Origin: JABDBK01 sp964453575
GTDB lineage: Bacteria; Pseudomonadota; Gammaproteobacteria; DSM-16500
Length of the DNA stretch: 16,938 nt
NCBI GenBank assembly: GCA_964453575.1
Contig: CAYVRW010000051.1
Span: forward strand, 1 to 16,938
Direction: 5' to 3'
In this document: in pieces, positions 6,666-13,035 of the stretch
Position numbering within the stretch: the first letter of the stretch is position 1
Layout: every line of letters starts with the position of its first letter
Made by a program: the position numbers and the translations under genes
The notes under the pieces: generated by a model
The model's database searches: none
What the model was told of the DNA's origin: nothing
Seen by the model: the letters and a program-made list of their open reading frames with translations, nothing else

Positions 6666-8783
6666 CTACTCAGTCACTTCAGCAGCAAATAATATTCCTA
6701 GACCTACACCTGCCACCACCTGCACGGTAGGAGGTCTATTAACTTTCTGCTGTGCATCTTGTGCTAAAGCTGTACCTATCTGACCTAAGCCTACTGCTAA
6801 TTTATTTCCTGGACTTAATGCAGGTGTATTTGTACTAGTACCAAAAATGCCTGTGGTACTTGTACCTTGATTGGTAATGGCTTGTGAATATCCTTGCATA
6901 AAGGATGTTGCCATAATATAGCCAAATCGTTCTATATAATGTCTGTCAACTTCACTTGCCATGACTGTTCTTGCGGTATCAGGATCAATCGCATAAGCTG
7001 ACACTGTTTTTGCCGATGTCCAATCCTCCATGTCCATTAAGTTAAAATTCAAGCTTACTTTATCGCCATTAGGAGCGAGCGATAATTTACCTATTAATTT
7101 AGCATTCTTAAATTTACCTTCTATAATCGTCACCATCACGGGTGTATCAGGGTAATCGCTATTCACCGCGGTATCTAACACTCCAAATAAGATGGTTCCT
7201 GCCTTGATGATGGGAGGACCTTTTTCCCCTTTACCTGTTTTTGTCGTTGTCGTTGTCGTTTCAATCGATGTACCTGATTTTTCTTTTTCAGGGGGTGAAC
7301 CGTCCTTATGAACCATAACAGGTGCTTGCCATGCTGTTAACAAATTTTGTGCTTGACCAGACATGGCCGCTATCATGTCATTTATGCGTTTTTGCCTATC
7401 TTCTGACTGCCGTGCTTTTTCTTGCAGCTCTTCGGGTGAAGGCGGTTTAGGCCCTGTAGGCGGCGGAGCTGCTTTAAATTCTTCCAACGTTTTTGCGCCC
7501 TCTGTCGCAGCAGATTCATTCAAACGTTGCTGTAACGCTGCAAATTCTGGTACGTTTACTTCTGCCGTAGGCAAAACACCACCCACTGGGACTGCCAATT
7601 TAGCCTGATATTCTTGATACAAAATTTTAGCCTCATCAGGCGTCAACAAACCAGCCTCCACCGCACGCTTCAATTCATCTGCATAATTAGCAAGTGTTGC
7701 ATTATTGGCTTGTAAATTTAAAAGACGATTTGCCAAGTCCGATGATCTGCCGCCTTTTGCTAATAAATTTCCCATAATTCCCGTACTGCATGATGACGCG
7801 ACGCCCGTACGCTGTTCACGGTACATATCGAGTAATTTATCTGCGGTAGCGGGTGTCATTTTTCCATCAGCAACAAATCTTTTTAAAGCAGTATTATATT
7901 CATCAAGCGGAACTTTTTTTATCTGTAAATCGGCAAGTGTATTTAATACATCGGCAGATACCTGTCCGGAACCGGCCATTTGTTTTAATGCAACCGAACC
8001 CGTCTCTAGGCTTTTTTTCAATAGCTGTTGGGCATATTGTGCCAATAATTTAGCTGCAACTTCTTTTGTGATCTTTCCTTCTTTAACCAAACAATTCAGT
8101 TTTTCAGCATATTCCTCAAGCGTTGCGCCGTTTTTTTGCATTTCCAATAACTCATTTGCAACGGATAGGGGCAAGTCACCTGATTTAATTAAAGCATCCA
8201 TGAATTTTGCGCTTTCTGTTAATAAAGCATTGGCATGTTGTTTTTTATATTTATCCAGTAATAATCTTGCGGCCTCTGGAGTCAATTTTCCTGCTTTAAT
8301 AAGAGCATTAAGCGCTGCGTCATAGGCTTCAACAGGAACATTTTTTGCTGCTAAATCTAATAAAGCATTTTGATCATCAACACTCATCTTGCCATCTGCA
8401 ACCAATCGAGCAAGATCATCTGCAACATTAGCTTGTTCATCGCCTGGACAAAGAACGGTGCAATCCCCTTTATTACCAGGCACATTCATAAGCGTGGGGA
8501 CAGCAGCAGTACGTTCTTCCATCCCTCTTTTGGCCCGTTCTGCACTCGCCTGCTCAACAGCACGTGCATATTGAGGTGTTAATTCACTTCCCGGTACAGA
8601 AACTAGCCCTGAAGGCGCTCTGGCCACTGCTGTGCCGCCGGTAGCAGTTTCTGGCCCACTAAAAAATTTTACGGCCAAGTAAACAAGAACGCCAAAACCG
8701 ACCACCCCGGCAAACAAGAAAAATATTCTTGATTTTGCATCAGCACCCGAAAATATTTTTAATTTTGGAAGTTTTAATGCCAT
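6666..8783 (-). CDS. icmE: Dot/Icm core channel protein IcmE/DotG (VirB10-like) with 71-aa repeats
   Basis: A 705-residue protein, shorter than Legionella DotG (about 1,048). It has a basic N-terminus, one inner-membrane span (about residues 20-41), then four tandem helical repeats with an exact 71-residue period (about 124-394). A Pro-rich linker (about 438-450) and a poly-Thr tract (509-514) follow. The C-terminal VirB10/TrbI-like domain (about 525-705) carries AGTILFGVLDTAVNSDYPDTPV and runs through the family-typical GYIMATSFMQGYSQAI region. DotG spans both membranes and forms the channel of the core complex. Its start codon overlaps the icmK stop by one base (TGATG), with AGGGG as ribosome binding site. 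The repeats replace the degenerate pentapeptide-type array known from Legionella DotG. Confidence 0.95.
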   Translation of the reverse strand: MALKLPKLKIFSGADAKSRIFFLFAGVVGFGVLVYLAVKFFSGPETATGGTAVARAPSGLVSVPGSELTPQYARAVEQASAERAKRGMEERTAAVPTLMNVPGNKGDCTVLCPGDEQANVADDLARLVADGKMSVDDQNALLDLAAKNVPVEAYDAALNALIKAGKLTPEAARLLLDKYKKQHANALLTESAKFMDALIKSGDLPLSVANELLEMQKNGATLEEYAEKLNCLVKEGKITKEVAAKLLAQYAQQLLKKSLETGSVALKQMAGSGQVSADVLNTLADLQIKKVPLDEYNTALKRFVADGKMTPATADKLLDMYREQRTGVASSCSTGIMGNLLAKGGRSSDLANRLLNLQANNATLANYADELKRAVEAGLLTPDEAKILYQEYQAKLAVPVGGVLPTAEVNVPEFAALQQRLNESAATEGAKTLEEFKAAPPPTGPKPPSPEELQEKARQSEDRQKRINDMIAAMSGQAQNLLTAWQAPVMVHKDGSPPEKEKSGTSIETTTTTTKTGKGEKGPPIIKAGTILFGVLDTAVNSDYPDTPVMVTIIEGKFKNAKLIGKLSLAPNGDKVSLNFNLMDMEDWTSAKTVSAYAIDPDTARTVMASEVDRHYIERFGYIMATSFMQGYSQAITNQGTSTTGIFGTSTNTPALSPGNKLAVGLGQIGTALAQDAQQKVNRPPTVQVVAGVGLGILFAAEVTE
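7243..7260. repeat. Short tandem repeat (GTCGTT)x3 inside icmE
   Basis: Three perfect 6-bp units lie in tandem and encode part of a run of six threonines (about residues 509-514) between the Pro-rich linker and the VirB10-like domain. Unit gain or loss would keep the frame and change linker length by two residues. Confidence 0.6.
7602..8414 (-). repeat. Four tandem 213-bp (71-aa) coding repeats in icmE
   Basis: Residues about 124-394 of IcmE hold four units of exactly 71 residues. Landmark tyrosines fall at 154, 225, 296 and 367. Glycines of the G-K-[M/L/I]-T-x5-LL half-motif fall at 165, 236, 307 and 378, and those of the first half at 131, 202, 273 and 344. Each unit is therefore two related helix-hairpin half-units 34 residues apart. 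Divergence between units is considerable at DNA level, so the duplication is old. Confidence 0.8.
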
Positions 8784-9955
8784 CAGAGCCCCTCAATCCT
8801 AAGTTCAACCGGTAACCCATACTGAGAAATAAGCACCGAGGAGCTTTGCTGTATCTCATAAGCATGCATACCATCTGGACTTACCATGGTTCCTATCCAT
8901 CCAGGAGAAAGAAGGGTAAAACGAGTTCTTAGATACATTTTATTTCCCAATGACCAAGCAAGACAATCACCGCCAAGTACTTTTAATTGTTTACTTCCAG
9001 GCGGCGGGATACCATCCAATACATTTAACAACAGTTGATTAGCACTGTCTGGCAAACCTACTCCCGTGGGTACATCTTTTGAGTTTGGCCCAAGACCTGA
9101 AACATGAATATCGGTACGATAGTCCACAACGCGTTGGCCGGCGACCAGTTGTAAGGTAATAGGTGTTGGCAATCCTACCAATCGAATAATAAGATCACTA
9201 TCTCCATAAGGCGACATGGCTTGCATCAATAAAATATTACTTTTTCCATCCCATTGAGGAGTAATTTTCCTGGGGTCACCGATATCATAGGATGCAATAG
9301 GCCATGGCGACCCCGTTGAATCAACAAACACCAATGATGTGATATATCCTTGGGCTAATCGAATAGCGGGCGGTGTTGACCCTGGAGCCAAATTAATCAT
9401 TAAAGTACTGGAAACAGGTTTCGGCGGTATATTCGCAGGAATGGCTGCGGCCCGTTGAGAGGTATCAATCATTTGGCGCAATTTAACAACTTGCTGCGGC
9501 GTCAATGGCACATTTTGTTTTAACATTGCATTAAATGCTTCTTTAGAATCAGAACTTGGCGGGGCATAAGGCGGCGCAGAATTAATCATGACTTGCCTGC
9601 TCTGTTGGAACGGAATAGGCGGTGTTTCAATCACAGGTTCATCATCAAAAAAATCTTCTGGGTTGGCGGGAATCACTAATTCCGCCTGTCTCGAAAAAAT
9701 TCTTTTTGGTTTTGGTATGCTGGGTTTTTTTTCAGTCACAAAAGGAGGCGGTGTTTGAGGAGTAGGCGGAGGTTTTTGATGTCCATTTTTTTTTAACCAT
9801 TCTTGATATTCTGCCATAGTAGGTTCAAGCTCGGGTTTTTTTTGACCCTCTTCTGCTACTTTTATGACTTCACCTTCAGCAAAAGCCATGAGGCTCACGC
9901 TACTCAACATGAGCAGAATCACAGTTACTGTTATTCTCATGTACATATTATACAT
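8783..9955 (-). CDS. icmK: Dot/Icm outer-membrane core protein IcmK/DotH
   Basis: A 390-residue exported protein of the DotH family (Legionella about 360), part of the outer-membrane core with DotC, DotD and DotK. A signal peptide ends with AFA|E at residues 24-27. Next comes a Pro-rich, charged linker (about 60-135) and then the conserved domain: the LTPQQVVKLRQMID helix (about 151-164), PGSTPPAIRLAQGYITSLVFVD (about 191-212), SPWPIASYD and the C-terminal beta-rich part. The start is uncertain among ATGs at 9955, 9946 and 9940. The last (MRITVTV) gives the most typical signal peptide, but none has a clear ribosome binding site. The stop overlaps the icmE start. It begins 19 nt after the third icmL gene. 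Confidence 0.94.
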   Translation of the reverse strand: MYNMYMRITVTVILLMLSSVSLMAFAEGEVIKVAEEGQKKPELEPTMAEYQEWLKKNGHQKPPPTPQTPPPFVTEKKPSIPKPKRIFSRQAELVIPANPEDFFDDEPVIETPPIPFQQSRQVMINSAPPYAPPSSDSKEAFNAMLKQNVPLTPQQVVKLRQMIDTSQRAAAIPANIPPKPVSSTLMINLAPGSTPPAIRLAQGYITSLVFVDSTGSPWPIASYDIGDPRKITPQWDGKSNILLMQAMSPYGDSDLIIRLVGLPTPITLQLVAGQRVVDYRTDIHVSGLGPNSKDVPTGVGLPDSANQLLLNVLDGIPPPGSKQLKVLGGDCLAWSLGNKMYLRTRFTLLSPGWIGTMVSPDGMHAYEIQQSSSVLISQYGLPVELRIEGL

Positions 9956-9974
9956 TAGGTATACTCATTGTGTT

Positions 9975-10610
9975 TCATTTGTTTGCCAAAAGCTTAATGT
10001 TATCAATTGCCACACCATATATATTGTTCAATGTAGGAACCCTAACCACGAGTAGTTGAAAAGTGGCTTGTTTAGAACTCGTGCTGACCTCTGCAGCCAC
10101 AGAAGTATGTGTAATCGTCATAGGAATTTGTACCCACCATGCATATCTATTTTCTAATAACCCTTCATTAATAATAAATGGGGCACCCGCGGGAGCACCA
10201 TTTGTAAATGTTTTATGCACATTTACGATGTCATCGGATGCATAATTATTTAACATTCCTTGAAAAGCCAGCCAGCCATTATCGGTAAAATAAAATCTAT
10301 TTTCCTGAACTTGATCTTTATAATTAACAAAGTCGTAATTAAATGCACTCATCATGACATTGCCTACCCATTGCAATAAATTTGCTGGGGAAAGATGCGG
10401 CAACTCTACTGGCACAGGAGGCAAAACTCGCCATTCTTTGTCCGTAAGAAAATAAACAGGCGGCGGCTTTGTCACATATAAATAAATGCAACTGGCTATC
10501 AATAAAACAATAGCTGTAATGATCAACCCTAAACACAATACGATTTTGTGATGCCCATCACGATAGAAATCACTTTTCAAGCGGACTACATCTTGCCCTT
10601 CCACTACCAT
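9975..10610 (-). CDS. icmL: Third IcmL/DotI-family protein
   Basis: A 211-residue inner-membrane protein of the IcmL/DotI family (VirB8-like periplasmic fold in known DotI). It has a short cytoplasmic N-terminus, one span at about residues 24-46, then a periplasmic domain with the family motif YDFVNYKDQVQENRFYFTDNGW. The N-terminus (LKSDFYRDGHHKIV) resembles that of IcmM (YQSDFYWHNYRKMV), suggesting these two are close relatives. An in-frame GTG at 10616 would add two residues but falls within the AAGAGG ribosome binding site (10616-10621), so I place the start at the ATG at 10610. It is separated from the second icmL gene by 82 nt, where a possible internal promoter lies. Legionella has one IcmL in this block and Coxiella two; this locus has three. 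Confidence 0.9.
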   Translation of the reverse strand: MVVEGQDVVRLKSDFYRDGHHKIVLCLGLIITAIVLLIASCIYLYVTKPPPVYFLTDKEWRVLPPVPVELPHLSPANLLQWVGNVMMSAFNYDFVNYKDQVQENRFYFTDNGWLAFQGMLNNYASDDIVNVHKTFTNGAPAGAPFIINEGLLENRYAWWVQIPMTITHTSVAAEVSTSSKQATFQLLVVRVPTLNNIYGVAIDNIKLLANK

Positions 10611-10615
10611 TTCCA

Positions 10616-10621
10616 CCTCTT
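10616..10621 (-). promoter_or_regulatory. Ribosome binding site that sets the start of the third icmL gene
   Basis: AAGAGG with a 5-nt spacer to the ATG at 10610. It overlaps the alternative GTG at 10616, which therefore cannot use it. Confidence 0.6.
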
Positions 10622-10645
10622 ACTAGATTGTGAAACAGCCACCAA

Positions 10646-10674
10646 ACTATAACATATGCCATTAGCATCTTAAA
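10646..10674 (-). promoter_or_regulatory. Possible internal promoter before the third icmL gene
   Basis: Read on the minus strand, TATAGT (10651-10646) is preceded by TGT, forming an extended -10. TTTAAG (10674-10669) stands 17 nt upstream as a weak -35. It lies in the 82-nt gap after the second icmL gene, the widest gap between operon genes. It might drive icmL3-icmK-icmE and onward. Motif match only. Confidence 0.3.
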
Positions 10675-10692
10675 GCACGCGACAGGTAGAGA

Positions 10693-11382
10693 CTACTTTG
10701 GCGGCATACTCATCTTTTTTACAGTTTCTGGGGTACTGCTAATGACCATGGAGTAAATAGCTAAACCTCTATAACTTTCCAACAAATTTCTTCGTACCAC
10801 AATGACCGTCACAACAAATGCATTGGAGGTACTCGTCTTCTCATCATAGGTAGGCGGCTTTAAATAGGTGACCAACAAAGGCATTTCAAATTTGAAAGCA
10901 TGGACGCCGCCTAAAATACCTTCTGTTAATAGGGTTGGTTTTTCTACCACCCTAGCCACAAAAACCCATCTGCGATTTTGTAGGGCTAATAAATTATCTG
11001 AAATAGTAAGTTCTCTCATATACGTCGACCAACTATTATCTGTAAAAAATTTTTGTGCACTTTGCAATTGCTGCCTATAATTAACAAAGTCAAATGAATT
11101 GGCCGATTCAACAGCTTTTACCGTCCATTCAATCAAATCATCCTTTGACATATTTAATTCGCTTAATGGTATATCTTTAATAAGACGACCTATTTCATCT
11201 GCAACAAAATAACGCGGTTTTGCTTGAGAAGTTTCTAGATAGATCACGATAGAAATTAAAACACCAATAACTATCAAACTGATTACAAAAACAGTTAACA
11301 CAAAATGAAATCTTTGTTTATAAAATGCATTGCGTAATTGCACCAACAGCAAAGCTTCCGATAAATTTTTGTTCTCTTCCAT
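10693..11382 (-). CDS. icmL: Second IcmL/DotI-family protein
   Basis: A 229-residue bitopic inner-membrane protein, the longest of the three IcmL-type proteins here. One span lies at about residues 26-49. The periplasmic domain carries FDFVNYRQQLQSAQKFFTDN, the clearest copy of the family motif, and ends in a basic, Met/Pro-rich tail (KKMSMPPK). The ribosome binding site AGAGG overlaps the stop codon of the first icmL gene (7-nt gap), so the two are probably translationally coupled. In Legionella, DotI and DotJ form a hetero-complex in the inner membrane with a VirB8-like fold; tandem copies suggest a mixed ring here, which is inference. Which copy is the orthologue of Legionella IcmL cannot be settled by eye. 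Confidence 0.92.
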   Translation of the reverse strand: MEENKNLSEALLLVQLRNAFYKQRFHFVLTVFVISLIVIGVLISIVIYLETSQAKPRYFVADEIGRLIKDIPLSELNMSKDDLIEWTVKAVESANSFDFVNYRQQLQSAQKFFTDNSWSTYMRELTISDNLLALQNRRWVFVARVVEKPTLLTEGILGGVHAFKFEMPLLVTYLKPPTYDEKTSTSNAFVVTVIVVRRNLLESYRGLAIYSMVISSTPETVKKMSMPPK

Positions 11383-11389
11383 AAAACCT

Positions 11390-12001
11390 CTATCGCATTA
11401 CAAATTGGTCAATGGCAATGGCCGCTGGATTTTCTGTCGTCGGCACTCTAACGATCATAAGAGTCAGCATATAGTTGGTACTTGTGGCCGTTTCTGCACT
11501 TTGATAGGTTACCAAAAATGGAATTTGCACACGCCAAACTCTATCGTAATCTCCTAAACTTCCTTGGTTTGATATCACAGGCGGCGCGGATACTACGCCG
11601 TTAACGAATAATTTATTGGCCGTTATTGTGTCAATTAATCGTTGAATCGAAGCTTTATAGGCCGTCCAACCTGCTGCGGTGAAATAAGGTTGCGCCATGT
11701 CTAATTGCTTAGGGTAATTATAAAAATCATACGTGTAAGCAGCTACAGCAGCTTTACTTGCCCATTTTATTAACGTGCTTGATAATAAATTTGGCGTATC
11801 ATAGGAAGTGAGCGGCATTTTCTGACCATCACTACTCGCTGCAATAAAAAGCGCCATAGGCCTATGTCTTACCTGATAAAGTAACACTGCCACCATCATT
11901 AACATGAAAATTAAACAAACAATCAACCCCACAAGGATTTTTGGAGAACGCATGCGGTAAAATGCATTATTATCATTCACAGAATTGCTTGCTTCTACCA
12001 T
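11390..12001 (-). CDS. icmL: First IcmL/DotI-family protein
   Basis: A 203-residue bitopic inner-membrane protein (Legionella DotI is about 212). The span is at about residues 22-43. The periplasmic motif is YDFYNYPKQLDMAQPYFTAAGW. Towards the end, LTLMIVRVPTTENPAAIAIDQFV parallels LLVVRVPTLNNIYGVAIDNI in the third copy. The frame can be read from a GTG at 12013 that overlaps the icmM stop, but the ATG at 12001 has a TGGAG ribosome binding site 6 nt upstream and is preferred. It lies directly after icmM and 7 nt before the second copy. Confidence 0.92.
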   Translation of the reverse strand: MVEASNSVNDNNAFYRMRSPKILVGLIVCLIFMLMMVAVLLYQVRHRPMALFIAASSDGQKMPLTSYDTPNLLSSTLIKWASKAAVAAYTYDFYNYPKQLDMAQPYFTAAGWTAYKASIQRLIDTITANKLFVNGVVSAPPVISNQGSLGDYDRVWRVQIPFLVTYQSAETATSTNYMLTLMIVRVPTTENPAAIAIDQFVMR

Positions 12002-12007
12002 GGATGA

Positions 12008-12012
12008 CTCCA
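12008..12012 (-). promoter_or_regulatory. Ribosome binding site that sets the start of the first icmL gene
   Basis: TGGAG with a 6-nt spacer to the ATG at 12001. It overlaps the end of icmM (stop 12015-12013) and the alternative GTG start (12013-12011), which argues for the ATG and for translational coupling with icmM. Confidence 0.55.
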
Positions 12013-12225
12013 CTAACTTCCATAAACCTTTAGTTCAATAAGCTGCCCGTTTGTTGTTGAAGCATAATACTTAACTCCTGGCACAAATAATTCAAAATAA
12101 ATAATAACCAAGATTAAAAAAAGCATGATCAATGCCGAGGTAAATAACCATCGCACCATTTTGCGGTAATTATGCCAATAAAAATCACTTTGATATCGGG
12201 GCATTTCATGTCTGTCACCTAACAT
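12013..12225 (-). CDS. icmM: Dot/Icm inner-membrane protein IcmM/DotJ (short)
   Basis: A 70-residue bitopic protein with one span (about residues 26-46). It corresponds to the N-terminal part of the IcmL/DotI family without the periplasmic VirB8-like domain, as DotJ does in Legionella, where it is about 94 residues and partners DotI. This copy is shorter and stops soon after the span, at a position matching the start of the periplasmic domain in its neighbours. The N-terminal QSDFYWHNYRKM stretch resembles the third IcmL-type protein. The start at 12225 has AGAGGA upstream. A hairpin lies between it and icmN. The assignment rests on position, topology and this similarity. Confidence 0.8.
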   Translation of the reverse strand: MLGDRHEMPRYQSDFYWHNYRKMVRWLFTSALIMLFLILVIIYFELFVPGVKYYASTTNGQLIELKVYGS

Positions 12226-12251
12226 GGTGGTTTCCTCTTTACTAATTAAGC

Positions 12252-12272
12252 ACCCCCTTTGAAAAAGGGGGT
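12252..12272. repeat. Palindromic hairpin ACCCCCTTT-GAA-AAAGGGGGT in the icmN-icmM gap
   Basis: A 9-bp perfect stem with a 3-nt loop lies one base beyond the icmN stop codon. No T tract follows on the minus strand (GCTTAATTAG), so it is a poor terminator there. Its arms match those of 3807-3827 apart from one stem pair. Likely roles are 3' protection of the upstream mRNA or partial attenuation; it may also just be a dispersed repeat. Confidence 0.6.
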
Positions 12273-12273
12273 A

Positions 12274-13035
12274 TTACACTGGAAGCTTCTCCAACGTAAT
12301 CTCAACCCTATAATTATCACTATTCCAATCCGCAGTATTTGCCGTAACCAATTTCGAACTTCCGCCGCCTTCCGCATAAAGCAATCGAGTATTAATATGC
12401 CTATTCCACAAATATTTCATCACTTTATCGGCTTGCTGCTCTGAAAGCGCCCATATGATACGAGGAGGTTCTGCAGCACTAGTATAGGCTGCCACTTTGA
12501 CAGACATATTCGGATATTGATTAATGTATTTTCTGACCAAGTCTAAGGTATCGTACACTTCAGGACGGAAATTGGATGTGTTTGGAAAAAACAGCGTTGT
12601 CGAATTAATAACTATCATAATCTGATCACCCATTTCAATCACGCGCACGTGACGGTTCTCGAGTTGATCAGCAAGTGTAGTATGGGAATCAATGTATTTA
12701 CCCAAAGCTCCGCCAAAGATTGCGCCAAGCCCAAACCCTGCCAGACCGCCGATGGCTGAGGTTGCACTACCGGCAGCAGCACCCACCACGCCGCCTATGA
12801 CTACTCCTTTTGCAGTTTGATTAGCATTTTGATAAGCATCACTGACACCTCCTGACTCACCAAAATGCCGCATGGCATAATCTGTTTCGAGATAGGCTTG
12901 ATCAGCTTGACCGGCAGCGCCTCTTTGTGCGGCTGAGGATGCGCAGCCTTGGAGCGAAAGCAGCATAACACCGCAAAAAATACACCCAATTAATAGTGCT
13001 AGGTTTTTTACATGATTCGAAATTATTATTTTCAT
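12274..13035 (-). CDS. icmN: Dot/Icm outer-membrane lipoprotein IcmN/DotK (OmpA-like)
   Basis: A 253-residue lipoprotein, longer than Legionella DotK (about 189). A hydrophobic signal sequence ends in the lipobox LQGC (Cys31). Ala at +2 favours sorting to the outer membrane. A glycine-zipper-like region (about residues 77-113, many GxxxG spacings) follows, then an OmpA-like domain (about 128-253) ending with NYRVEITLEK. The domain usually binds peptidoglycan through an Asp in the TD loop and an Arg in the LSxxRA helix. Here these positions are Ser186 (YTS) and Gln201 (LSEQQA), so binding is doubtful. In Legionella DotK is a peripheral part of the core with DotC, DotD, DotH and DotG. The start overlaps the icmO stop by one base (TAATG). 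Confidence 0.9.
   Translation of the reverse strand: MKIIISNHVKNLALLIGCIFCGVMLLSLQGCASSAAQRGAAGQADQAYLETDYAMRHFGESGGVSDAYQNANQTAKGVVIGGVVGAAAGSATSAIGGLAGFGLGAIFGGALGKYIDSHTTLADQLENRHVRVIEMGDQIMIVINSTTLFFPNTSNFRPEVYDTLDLVRKYINQYPNMSVKVAAYTSAAEPPRIIWALSEQQADKVMKYLWNRHINTRLLYAEGGGSSKLVTANTADWNSDNYRVEITLEKLPV

Noticed and set aside
7705..8325. 206-codon plus-strand open frame inside icmE
   Set aside because: Antisense to the repeat region of icmE; its length follows from the biased codon use of the helical repeats, and it shows no recognisable domain.
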